Positions 26,678 to 34,905 of a DNA stretch of 64,000 nucleotides are shown here, piece by piece. The position numbers and the translations under genes are program-made. Numbering within the stretch: the first letter of the stretch is position 1; each line of letters opens with the position of its first letter. The stretch spans positions 806,001 through 870,000 of the forward strand of contig NZ_JACOFX010000001.1 of NCBI RefSeq assembly GCF_014284125.1, read 5' to 3'. Below the pieces are notes generated by a model. It saw only the letters and a program-made list of their open reading frames with translations, ran no database searches and had not been told where the DNA came from. The DNA comes from Undibacterium umbellatum (GTDB lineage Bacteria; Pseudomonadota; Gammaproteobacteria; Burkholderiales; Burkholderiaceae_D).

Positions 26678-26701
26678 ACATTTCTGTTTTGACAGAAATG
26701 T
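26678..26701. promoter_or_regulatory. Palindromic operator before the DCC-type gene
   Basis: ACATTTCTGT and ACAGAAATGT form a perfect 10-bp inverted repeat around TTTG. TTGACA at 26689-26694 lies within it and can serve as a -35. The site matches the one at 26029-26054 in its core (ATTTCTGTnTTGACWGAAAT). Confidence 0.6.
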
Positions 26702-26732
26702 CAGAAATAAAGTTAAACTGAGGAAGATTAAA

Positions 26733-27170
26733 ATGAACGACTATCCACTCACCCTTCTGTATGATGCCTCGTGCCCTGTCTGCAAGCTGGAAATGGACAA
26801 TTTGCGGGAGCGTGATCAATTGAATAAATTGAATTTCGTCGATGCCTCGGCACCTGGTTTTGATGCTGGTAAATACGGCGTCAACCTGGAAGAAGCAATG
26901 CGCGTCATCCATGGTGTCAAACCCGATGGCACGGTCGTCACTGGCGTAGAAACCATCCACCTTGCCTATCGCGCCGTGGGCCTGGGCTGGCTGACTGCGG
27001 CGAGCAATTTACCGATACTAAAACCTATCTGTAATTGGGGTTATGAGTATGTCGCCAAAAATCGTCACTGGGTTTCTGAAATATTTGCAGATGCGATCAT
27101 TCGCATTGCCGCGAGACGCGCTGAAAAACGTAGCCGCGCCTGCAAACAAGGCAAATGTTCAATTAAATAA
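26733..27170 (+). CDS. DCC-family (DUF393) thiol-disulfide protein
   Basis: This is a 145-residue protein of the DUF393 family, thioredoxin-like, named after its DxxCxxC motif. The motif is YDASCPVCKLEM at residues about 10-21. The C-terminal region LNFVDASAPGF and later ETIHLAYRAVGLGWLTA match the family. The C-terminus carries a basic tail with a cysteine. The ATG at 26733 has GAGGAAG upstream. It is followed after 8 bp by the SDR/DoxX gene, so they are co-transcribed. A redox role is inferred from the motif and the substrate is unknown. Confidence 0.88.
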   Translation: MNDYPLTLLYDASCPVCKLEMDNLRERDQLNKLNFVDASAPGFDAGKYGVNLEEAMRVIHGVKPDGTVVTGVETIHLAYRAVGLGWLTAASNLPILKPICNWGYEYVAKNRHWVSEIFADAIIRIAARRAEKRSRACKQGKCSIK

Positions 27171-27178
27171 GTTTCATC

Positions 27179-28483
27179 ATGAAAATTCTTATCTGTGGCG
27201 CACAAGGTTTTCTGGGGCGCCACATCAGCCAGGTTTTGCAGGATGCAGGACATGAAGTCTGTCATGGAGTGCGCAAACCAAAACTGCCCGAACGCCTGAC
27301 TGATCCTGAAGAAATAGCGATCAATTATACGCAGGACATTGAGCCAGCCATCTGGGAAAAACGTCTGCGTCGCTTAGGGCAAATTGATGTCATCATCAAT
27401 GCTGTAGGCATACTCAATGAAACGACAGAACTAAGTTTCGATGCCATCCATCGCGATGCACCTGCTGCCTTGTTTTACGCGGCATCCAGTTGCGGCGTTA
27501 AATCCATCATTCAAATATCTGCTTTGGGTGCTGTAAACGAAACCGAGCATCCGGAAGCCATGACAGGCTATATGCAAAGCAAGCGCGCGGCTGACAAGAC
27601 GCTGATAGCTAGCGGCCTCTGTTATCTGATCATGCGCCCTTCCTTGGTCGTTGGCATTGATGGTGGCAGTAGCCAGCTATTCCGCAGCATGGCCAGCTTA
27701 CCTGTGCTTGGTTTGCCAGGTCGTGGTGAACAGCAGGTACAACCCGTGCATGTAGAAGACTTGTGTGCAGCAATAGCTATCTGGCTAGCTGATGAAAACC
27801 GCAATAGCATGATTTTGAACACAGTAGGCCCGCAAGCCATTTCTTACCGGCGCATGCTGGAAATCTATCGCAAAGCCATGGGCATGCCAGCGCAATGCAT
27901 GTTCTCTATCCCCATGCCTTTGATGCGCATGGCAGCCAGCGCGGCAAGGCTGTTGCCGCAAAATGTGCTGACGCCAGACAGTTTGCGCATGCTGGAGCAA
28001 GACAATGTTGCTGACGCCATCCCCTTTGCTGCGCATCTGAGCAGGCCAGCAAAATCGTATAAAAACTGGTTCGCAGACGTCCCAGCCCATATGCTCGCCA
28101 GCAGCGCGATTGCAGGCTGGAGCCTGCCACTGTTTCGCTATGTGTTGGCTCTGATCTGGCTTGTTACGGCAGCGTTATCATTTGGTCTCTACCCCATCTC
28201 TGGCAGCCTGGCCTTATTGCAGCCTCTCGGCCTTAGTGGTGCGCCTGCCATGTTCATGTTGATGGCAGCATCTGCCCTGGATTTATCCTTAGGGCTAGCG
28301 ACGCTGTTCTGGCCCAAGCGTATTTTATGGTTGATGCAAATTGCCCTGATTGCTGGCTATAGCTGCATCATTGCGATCTTTTTACCTGAATATTATTTAC
28401 ATCCATTTGGCCCTGTCCTGAAAAATCTGCCAATACTGGCTTTACTTGCTTATTTATTTGCTCATCAAAGAGACACAAAATGA
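27179..28483 (+). CDS. SDR-type NAD(P)-binding protein fused to a DoxX-like membrane domain
   Basis: This is a 434-residue fusion. Residues 1-about 295 are an atypical short-chain dehydrogenase/epimerase-like domain: the nucleotide-binding GAQGFLGRHISQVL is at residues 7-20, NAVGILNETTELSFD is the next conserved turn, and QISALGAV contains a Ser. The canonical YxxxK is present as YMQSK. Residues about 300-434 contain four hydrophobic segments typical of DoxX-like proteins. Similar fusions are often found with DUF2269 proteins, as here: the TGA stop overlaps the next ATG (ATGA). The substrate is unknown. A role in membrane-linked redox or quinone handling is a guess. Confidence 0.85.
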   Translation: MKILICGAQGFLGRHISQVLQDAGHEVCHGVRKPKLPERLTDPEEIAINYTQDIEPAIWEKRLRRLGQIDVIINAVGILNETTELSFDAIHRDAPAALFYAASSCGVKSIIQISALGAVNETEHPEAMTGYMQSKRAADKTLIASGLCYLIMRPSLVVGIDGGSSQLFRSMASLPVLGLPGRGEQQVQPVHVEDLCAAIAIWLADENRNSMILNTVGPQAISYRRMLEIYRKAMGMPAQCMFSIPMPLMRMAASAARLLPQNVLTPDSLRMLEQDNVADAIPFAAHLSRPAKSYKNWFADVPAHMLASSAIAGWSLPLFRYVLALIWLVTAALSFGLYPISGSLALLQPLGLSGAPAMFMLMAASALDLSLGLATLFWPKRILWLMQIALIAGYSCIIAIFLPEYYLHPFGPVLKNLPILALLAYLFAHQRDTK

Positions 28484-28953
28484 ACACCTATCTCTTGCTT
28501 AAAACCCTGCATATCCTGTCTTCTGTCTTACTGGTTGGTACCGGCTTTGGCTCGGCGTTTTATATGTTTTTTACCAACCGCAGCAAGCAATTCAAGGCGC
28601 AAATTGTGGTTGCGCGACTGGTGGTTTTGGCTGACTGGTGTTTTACGACACCTGCCGTGATTATCCAGCCTCTGACAGGCTTTGCCATGGTACTTATGGC
28701 AGGCTGGCCCTTGAGCACCCCCTGGATCATGTGGTCTTTCGTCCTATACCTTTTTGCAGGTGCCTGCTGGCTGCCTGTGGTGTGGTTGCAAATTCGCATG
28801 AAAGCCATGCTGGAAATTGCCGATGCTAACAACACTACTGTGCTGCCAGAGCAGTACTGGCGCTATGCGAAGATATGGGAATGGCTGGGCTATCCAGCAT
28901 TCATCGCCATGATAGGTGTGTACTTTTTGATGGTGAACAAGCCCAGTTTTTAA
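28480..28953 (+). CDS. DUF2269 integral membrane protein
   Basis: This is a 157-residue membrane protein with four predicted helices. The N-terminal LKTLHILSSVLLVGTGFGSAF is the DUF2269 signature with the conserved His, and VVLADWCFTTPAVIIQPLTG is the second conserved segment. Its ATG overlaps the upstream stop as ATGA, so translation is coupled to the SDR/DoxX gene. A strong terminator follows. The function is not known for the family. The context suggests that it partners with the DoxX domain. Confidence 0.88.
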   Translation: MNTYLLLKTLHILSSVLLVGTGFGSAFYMFFTNRSKQFKAQIVVARLVVLADWCFTTPAVIIQPLTGFAMVLMAGWPLSTPWIMWSFVLYLFAGACWLPVVWLQIRMKAMLEIADANNTTVLPEQYWRYAKIWEWLGYPAFIAMIGVYFLMVNKPSF

Positions 28954-28966
28954 GAACCCGGATACA

Positions 28967-28994
28967 GCAAGCGCAGAATACTGCGCTTGCTTTA
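28967..28994 (+). terminator. Terminator of the GbsR-DCC-SDR-DUF2269 operon
   Basis: GCAAGCGCAG and CTGCGCTTGC form a perfect 10-bp stem with an AATA loop, followed by TTTATTAA. Confidence 0.88.
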
Positions 28995-28998
28995 TTAA

Positions 28999-29730
28999 CT
29001 AAATGCCTTTTACCTGACGCGCCGCCTGCACCATCTCATGCACATCATTGGTCATAACGGCCAGGAAGCCCAGCAAGATCAGGTAATAGGCTGCATAGGT
29101 AAATCGTACCTGGGATGACATATTGTAGTAAGCCTTGTTCTCTTCAGCCTCTGGATCGTATTTCCAGGCGCGCCACAATTGTGGCCAGGCCAGAAAACCG
29201 ATAATGATCAGCATGGGACTGGGGCGAAAATAAAACACAGCCAGCAAGATGGGAACGCCAACGAACCAGATACGAGGCGTCAGCACTGCGGTGATGCGTC
29301 CGCCATCAAAAGGCATCATGGGTATCATATTGAAGAGGTTTAAAAAGAAACCTGAATATGAAACCGCCAGGAGCAAGTCGCTATTGTAGTTACGGGCGAG
29401 GAAGTAACAAAGTATCGAAGCAACTGTTCCCGCCAAAGGACCGCCCATTCCTATATATGCTTCAGTCTCGGCATCATGGGGTTGATCTTTTATCTCAGTC
29501 CAGGCGCCCAGGAAAGGGATGAAAGTCGGCAAACCCGCGCGCAAGCCGCGCTGACGGGCCGCAATAAAATGGCCCAACTCATGGATAAACATGAGCAAGA
29601 CAAATCCCACGGCATACCACCAACCAAATATCCAGGCGTAAAACACTACAGAAATAATCATGGTGCCGCCCGAGGTCAGCAACTTGCCAAATTTGACGCC
29701 AGAGAATAGCAGGAACAGCAACTTCAACAT
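28999..29730 (-). CDS. M50-family site-2-type membrane protease
   Basis: This is a 243-residue membrane protein of the M50 (site-2 protease-like) family. The zinc motif HELGH is in MFIHELGHFIAARQRG near residue 50. The second motif MIPMMPFDGGRI, with the third zinc ligand Asp, is near residue 148. Five to six hydrophobic segments are visible. Substrates of such stand-alone proteases are usually unknown, though some process anti-sigma factors. It lies 33 bp downstream of the DUF2167 gene on the same strand and is likely part of its operon. AAGGA is eight bases before the ATG. Confidence 0.9.
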   Translation of the reverse strand: MLKLLFLLFSGVKFGKLLTSGGTMIISVVFYAWIFGWWYAVGFVLLMFIHELGHFIAARQRGLRAGLPTFIPFLGAWTEIKDQPHDAETEAYIGMGGPLAGTVASILCYFLARNYNSDLLLAVSYSGFFLNLFNMIPMMPFDGGRITAVLTPRIWFVGVPILLAVFYFRPSPMLIIIGFLAWPQLWRAWKYDPEAEENKAYYNMSSQVRFTYAAYYLILLGFLAVMTNDVHEMVQAARQVKGI

Positions 29731-29763
29731 TTTTATTTATCCTTACCTGTACTTCTTATAGAA

Positions 29764-30645
29764 CTACGCTTTCTTGTGACCAAACAACTTGGCCACCAAG
29801 GCGCCCAAGCCTACCACGGCAACCAGAGCCAGTTTGGCGAACTTGGCCAGGAAAGCGAAAATCAATGCAAACAAGCCCAGTTTCTTGGCGGCGACGCCGC
29901 CAATCAAGGCAGCAAGACCATACTCAGCTACTTTATCCGTGCTGACATTAAAATCGCTGTAACGTTTGCCGTCTGTAAATTCCAGATGCCCCAATAAATC
30001 TTTGGCGATGGCTTTTTGTTGCGGTAAATCATTGAGGGCTGTCACCAGATTCAAGCTGATATAGCCTTCGCGGCCAAGTGCATAGGTATTGTAGTTAACA
30101 CCCTGGTTATCATTATTAGCCTGTTTGTCTTTGGTGATGGCCGACCAAACCAGTCTGTGCGTTGCAGCATCGTAGTTAGGCTTTTCTGCCCAGCCTACCA
30201 GTTGCATTTCAGGGATACCACGCTGAACACGTTCTTTATTGCCCTCTTCAGTACCTTCTCGCAAACTTTTCAGCAAATCGTCTGCATTCCAGTCTTTGGC
30301 GTCATCATCCTTGATATAGCCTGACTTTTCATACTCGGCCACAATCATCCAGTCACCCTGCTCTGGGAAAATTGCCCCGATCAGGCTCTCAATAGAAGAA
30401 TTACCCATCGCACGCATGATGCGGCCAGCTGCGGGCATAGGGACAAAGAACTGACCAGCAGGCACTTTCAAGACAGCCTGATCGATCAATTTAATTTCTG
30501 CAGGGCCTGCCTGCATGACTTTCTTCGCTTCATCAAAGGCAGCTTTCATCTCAGCTTCAGTCGCGGCATTTTGCGCATAAGCAAAATGGCTAAAGGCTAT
30601 CAAAAATAAGGCTGCTACCCACTTTAAAAACTGCTTAACGATCAT
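29764..30645 (-). CDS. DUF2167 exported/membrane protein
   Basis: This 293-residue protein belongs to the DUF2167 family. A signal peptide covers about the first 25 residues (AFSHFAYA end). The soluble domain contains LIDQAVLKVPAGQFFVP and GRIMRAMGNSS, then the typical GYIKDDDAKDWNADDLL and VGWAEKPNYDAATHRLVWS. Near the C-terminus two hydrophobic stretches (AEYGLAALIGGVAAKKLGLF and the LALVAVVGLGALVAKLF helix) anchor it in the membrane, and it ends in a short basic tail. I chose the ATG at 30645, which has AGGGA seven bases upstream. The frame is open to 30720. The function is unknown. It is followed by an M50 protease gene. Confidence 0.85.
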   Translation of the reverse strand: MIVKQFLKWVAALFLIAFSHFAYAQNAATEAEMKAAFDEAKKVMQAGPAEIKLIDQAVLKVPAGQFFVPMPAAGRIMRAMGNSSIESLIGAIFPEQGDWMIVAEYEKSGYIKDDDAKDWNADDLLKSLREGTEEGNKERVQRGIPEMQLVGWAEKPNYDAATHRLVWSAITKDKQANNDNQGVNYNTYALGREGYISLNLVTALNDLPQQKAIAKDLLGHLEFTDGKRYSDFNVSTDKVAEYGLAALIGGVAAKKLGLFALIFAFLAKFAKLALVAVVGLGALVAKLFGHKKA

Positions 30646-30908
30646 ATTCATTCCCTGTAAATTTATATTTTGATGAGCAATATGCCAGCCAGGCATTTGC
30701 TGATCATTTATTGTGCACAACTAATTTATGGATTTTTGTGAATTTATATACACTTTGTTTCCATTAAGTTAAGCATAATGCCTTGAAACATGGCCTAAAT
30801 CAAATCCATACTTAAGTATTAGGCGCTAAAATAGCGTCCCCAGCTCAGGCTTCCCATTCAGATAAAAGTGCTTGCCGCCCTTACCAAAGAGCAAGCACTG
30901 GCAGAATC

Positions 30909-31976
30909 ATGACCACCTTCGCAAGCGATACCAATACCAATACAGACAACTCAGCGTTGCACTTGCCTGCCGACACCATTGCAATGGCGGAGCAACATTT
31001 GCGCGACATCCTGCAGCTCGCGTTTGAGCACACGGATCAACATCAGGCAGTAGTCGTTTATGACCAGCGCTGCCCTCTGGCAGTCGCATTGACCAGCGCC
31101 TACCGCGCTTGCCTGCCCAATGCCCGCTTCATCGATTTTGATGCGGAGACACCTGAGTTTATTTTGTCAGCTTTAAATACCCTGCAAGCATCTGATCTGG
31201 CTGTGCTGGTTCAATCCACCAATTTTCGCCTCGAAGCCTACAGGCTGCGCGTGGAATTATTCAAGCGCGGCCTGAAAGTCATAGAGCATCCCCACCTTGC
31301 ACGCATGGAAGGTGATGAAAACCTGTATTACATAGAGTCACTGGCTTACGATGCCAACTACTATCGCGGCACCGGCAATGCACTCAAACAAAAAATCGAT
31401 AACGCCAGCCGTGGCGTCGTCGATAGTGGCGACGCAGAACTGATCTTCAGTGGTCGCTTTGAACCGGCCAAGCTCAATGTCGGTGACTATCGCCAGATGA
31501 ACAATGTCGGTGGTCAATTTCCCATTGGTGAAGTATTCACAGAATCGGTAGCACTGGAAGATGTTTACGGAAAAATCCGCATTTTTGCCTTTGGCGATAC
31601 GACATTTACCGTCAATCGCCCGGAACAGCCGATCACCCTGATCGTGGAAAAAGGCCAGGTTGTTGATACCATCAATTCCACGCCTGAATTTGATCAGGTG
31701 CTGGCCAATATACGGGCTGACGATAGCGTAGTCTGGGTGCGCGAACTAGGTTTTGGCATGAACAAGGCCTTTTCCAAGGATAAGACCGTGCGTGACATAG
31801 GCACCTATGAGCGCATGTGCGGCGTCCATTTATCCCTGGGCGCCAAGCATGGCAGCTATGCAAAACCGCATATCAAGCGAGGTGAAGGCCGCCATCATGT
31901 CGACGTCTTTGCCGTTACCGAAGCGGTAAAACTGGATGATGAAGTTGTCTACAGGAACGGTGCGTGGGTAGTTTGA
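30909..31976 (+). CDS. M29-like (aminopeptidase T-type) metallopeptidase homologue
   Basis: This 355-residue protein resembles the thermophilic aminopeptidase (M29) family. The segments GKIRIFAFGDTTFTVNRPEQ and VWVRELGFGMNKAF contain conserved acidic metal-ligand positions, and the late GVHLSLGAKHGSYAKPHIKR and GEGRHHVDVF contain histidines and an aspartate that fit the metal site. The N-terminus is Thr/Asn-rich and probably disordered to about residue 15. No signal peptide is present. It appears monocistronic. True peptidase activity is uncertain, because many family members are annotated only by similarity. Confidence 0.7.
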   Translation: MTTFASDTNTNTDNSALHLPADTIAMAEQHLRDILQLAFEHTDQHQAVVVYDQRCPLAVALTSAYRACLPNARFIDFDAETPEFILSALNTLQASDLAVLVQSTNFRLEAYRLRVELFKRGLKVIEHPHLARMEGDENLYYIESLAYDANYYRGTGNALKQKIDNASRGVVDSGDAELIFSGRFEPAKLNVGDYRQMNNVGGQFPIGEVFTESVALEDVYGKIRIFAFGDTTFTVNRPEQPITLIVEKGQVVDTINSTPEFDQVLANIRADDSVVWVRELGFGMNKAFSKDKTVRDIGTYERMCGVHLSLGAKHGSYAKPHIKRGEGRHHVDVFAVTEAVKLDDEVVYRNGAWVV

Positions 31977-32114
31977 GCATCATCCATTAGCAAAACAACA
32001 CAAAACCCCCATTTCTATCACCCCGTATTTCCCCGGATCAGGGCATGGCGGCTCCAATCTGCGCTTTCGCTGTTAGAATAATGCCCTTGTCCGTTCATAA
32101 AAAGTGCATCAACC

Positions 32115-34235
32115 ATGACCCGTAAGCTGTTTGTTACCACTGCCCTGCCGTACGCTAATGCGCCCTTCCACCTTGGTCACATCATGGAATACATCCAGGC
32201 TGACATTTGGGTAAGGCATCAGCGAATGTCGGGTCACGAGGTACATTTCGTCGGCGCGGATGATGCACATGGTGCACCTATCATGATTGCGGCTGAAAAA
32301 GCTGGCATCACACCACAGGCTTTTGTGGCGCAGATCGCTGCCGGACGTAAACAATACCTCGATGGTTTTCATATACAGTTTGATAACTGGCATTCAACCG
32401 ATGGGGAAGAAAACCATCAGTTGTCGCAGGACATTTATCGCAAACTGAAAGCTGCTGGCTTTATCACCAGCAAAACCATAGAACAGTTCTTTGACCCGGT
32501 CAAAAACATGTTCCTGCCTGACCGTTACATCAAGGGTGAATGCCCTAAATGTGGTGCCAAGGACCAGTATGGCGATTCCTGTGAAGTCTGCAGCGCCGTG
32601 TATGCGCCGACAGAATTAGAGAACCCTTACTCTGTCCTGACCGGTGCGACACCGATCATGAAGTCATCTGAGCATTTCTTCTTTAAACTGTCTGATGAAA
32701 AATGCGTGGAATTCTTGCGTGGCTGGGCCTTGAAAGACAATCGCCTGCAATCCGAGGTGGCGAACAAATGCAAGGAATGGCTGGAAGGTGAAGGCGGCCT
32801 GGGTGACTGGGATATCAGCCGCGATGCGCCTTACTTTGGCATCGAGATTCCTGACCAACCGGGCAAGTACTTCTATGTCTGGCTGGATGCACCAGTTGGT
32901 TACCTGGCTTCGCTGAAAAATTACTTTGGCAAAACCGGTCGTGATTACGATGCTTTCATGGCTGACCCGACGACTGAGCAAATCCATTTCATCGGCAAGG
33001 ACATCACTTATTTCCACACCCTGTTCTGGCCAGCGATGCTGAAGTTCTCTGGTTATAAAACACCGGACAATGTGTATGCCCATGGTTTTGTGACGGTATC
33101 TGGCGAAAAAATGTCCAAGTCACGTGGTACTGGTATTTCGCCGCTACGCTATCTGGAAATCGGCATGAACCCTGAATGGCTGCGTTATTATTTCGCCGCC
33201 AAGCTCAATGCCAAGGTCGAAGACCTGGATATGAATCCGGAAGACTTCGTCGCGCGTGTCAATTCTGACCTGATCGGTAAATACATCAACATCGCCAGCC
33301 GTGCTGCCGGTTTTATGCATAAGCACTTTGACGGACGCATCAGCGATCTCGTACGTGGCAATCTACTAGAAGGCTCAAAACCGATCGCAGAATACTATGA
33401 CACCGTGCTCAAAGGATTAAGGGATTCAGGTCCTCAAATCGCGAATGCATTTGAGTCTAGGGAATACGGTTTGGCGATCCGCATTATCATGAAACATGCT
33501 GATGCCATCAATGAATTCTGGGACAAAGCAAAACCTTGGGAGCTTTCCAAGAAATACTCGGATCCAGTGCATCCTTCGGATCCAGAGTGGCTGCATAGAG
33601 TTTGCTCTGTTGTTATTGAGTGCTTTAGGCTACTGACTCTCTATTTGAAGCCAATACTACCCTCACTAGCAACCGAGGCAGAAAAATTCTTATGCGTTCA
33701 ACCAATGAAGTATTCAGATATTTTATTGGCGCTTACACCTGGCCATCAAATTGGTGCATATACACATTTGATGCAACGTGTTGATCTGAAGATCTTTGAT
33801 CAATTGTTCGATGCTCCGACTCCTGTATCTGTCACAACTACTGATACCACCCAGGCCGCAATATCCGTAACAACTGACATCGAACCACTGGCCGAAGAAA
33901 TCAAAATTGATGACTTTGCCAAAGTCGATCTGCGCATTGCCAAGATCGTCAATTGCGAACATGTAGAGGGTTCAGACAAGCTCTTGCGCCTGACTCTGGA
34001 TGTAGGCGAAGGCCGTACCCGCAATGTGTTCTCCGGCATCAAGTCTGCTTACCAGCCAGAACAACTAATTGGTAAATTCACTGTCATGGTAGCTAACCTG
34101 GCGCCGCGCAAGATGAAGTTTGGCATGTCAGAAGGCATGGTATTGGCTGCATCGGCTGCTGATGAAAAAACCAATCCAGGTTTGTACATACTGGAAGCCT
34201 GGCCTGGTGCGCTGCCTGGTATGCGTGTCCGTTAA
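32115..34235 (+). CDS. metG: Methionyl-tRNA synthetase
   Basis: This class I synthetase charges tRNA-Met, 706 residues. The HIGH-type motif is [12 protein letters not shown] near residue 20. A Zn knuckle [17 protein letters not shown] lies near residue 142. [11 protein letters not shown] is near residue 335, and the anticodon-binding helical domain follows. The C-terminal about 110 residues form a tRNA-binding (EMAP-II/Trbp111-like) OB domain beginning [14 protein letters not shown]. The stretch around 33410-33830 (residues about 432-572) shows codon choices (AGG, TTA, CTA, TCT) less common in the rest of the gene. The start is the ATG at 32115. Confidence 0.95.
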   Translation: MTRKLFVTTALPYANAPFHLGHIMEYIQADIWVRHQRMSGHEVHFVGADDAHGAPIMIAAEKAGITPQAFVAQIAAGRKQYLDGFHIQFDNWHSTDGEENHQLSQDIYRKLKAAGFITSKTIEQFFDPVKNMFLPDRYIKGECPKCGAKDQYGDSCEVCSAVYAPTELENPYSVLTGATPIMKSSEHFFFKLSDEKCVEFLRGWALKDNRLQSEVANKCKEWLEGEGGLGDWDISRDAPYFGIEIPDQPGKYFYVWLDAPVGYLASLKNYFGKTGRDYDAFMADPTTEQIHFIGKDITYFHTLFWPAMLKFSGYKTPDNVYAHGFVTVSGEKMSKSRGTGISPLRYLEIGMNPEWLRYYFAAKLNAKVEDLDMNPEDFVARVNSDLIGKYINIASRAAGFMHKHFDGRISDLVRGNLLEGSKPIAEYYDTVLKGLRDSGPQIANAFESREYGLAIRIIMKHADAINEFWDKAKPWELSKKYSDPVHPSDPEWLHRVCSVVIECFRLLTLYLKPILPSLATEAEKFLCVQPMKYSDILLALTPGHQIGAYTHLMQRVDLKIFDQLFDAPTPVSVTTTDTTQAAISVTTDIEPLAEEIKIDDFAKVDLRIAKIVNCEHVEGSDKLLRLTLDVGEGRTRNVFSGIKSAYQPEQLIGKFTVMVANLAPRKMKFGMSEGMVLAASAADEKTNPGLYILEAWPGALPGMRVR

Positions 34236-34250
34236 TATCTTGCCTGATTT

Positions 34251-34730
34251 ATGAATATTGTTGTTCGTGAAGCTGCCATAGAAGATGCGCAACTCATCGC
34301 GCATCTGACTCGTGCTTGCTGGACTGACAAAGTGGCTGCCACCTCCAGCGGCCATCATGAAAGCAGTGAGCGCGTCTGCAATGATTTAATGCAGGGCGGC
34401 GGCTTTATTTTGCTGCTGGATGATGAACCAGTAGGTTCTGTACGCTGGCTACCACTGGATACAGAAAATAATTGTTGGGAAATGCTGCGCATGGGTGTGC
34501 TGCCCGCTTTTCGCGGTTCGACCCTGTCCCAGCATTTGCTGGAAGCCGTCATCCATGCAGCACAGACTTCAGGTGTTGAAGAGCTGCGTCTGGGCGTACG
34601 CAGTGACCAGCCCCGCTTGCTGGACTTGTATGCAGCCTTTGAGTTTGAGCTCGCGCCTGAACTCGAGTATTCCCACGCCAATCCAAATGAGCCTGCCCCG
34701 CATGTCATGCGCCGTTTCTTAAGAAATTAG
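34251..34730 (+). CDS. GNAT-family N-acetyltransferase
   Basis: This is a 159-residue GNAT acetyltransferase. The acetyl-CoA-binding motif A region reads MLRMGVLPAFRGSTLSQHLL at about residues 79-98, where the R/Q-x-x-G/A pattern is present as RGSTLS. The C-terminal YAAFEFELAPELEYSH follows the motif B pattern. The acceptor is unknown. It lies 15 bp downstream of metG on the same strand and may be co-transcribed with it, although no functional link is evident. Confidence 0.85.
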   Translation: MNIVVREAAIEDAQLIAHLTRACWTDKVAATSSGHHESSERVCNDLMQGGGFILLLDDEPVGSVRWLPLDTENNCWEMLRMGVLPAFRGSTLSQHLLEAVIHAAQTSGVEELRLGVRSDQPRLLDLYAAFEFELAPELEYSHANPNEPAPHVMRRFLRN

Positions 34731-34905
34731 AGAAATCGGCATACTTGCTCATATCTAATATATTTTAGGTATACTCTCTCCCAGTTTTGCGAATGCAAGC
34801 ATATGCTGACATATTAACAATGCACTCAAGCTTCGCCAGCATTTATGCCATTCTTGCAATACACTTGTTCTCACTCTTTGTTGATCCTGCTTTGGAAACT
34901 CGTCC

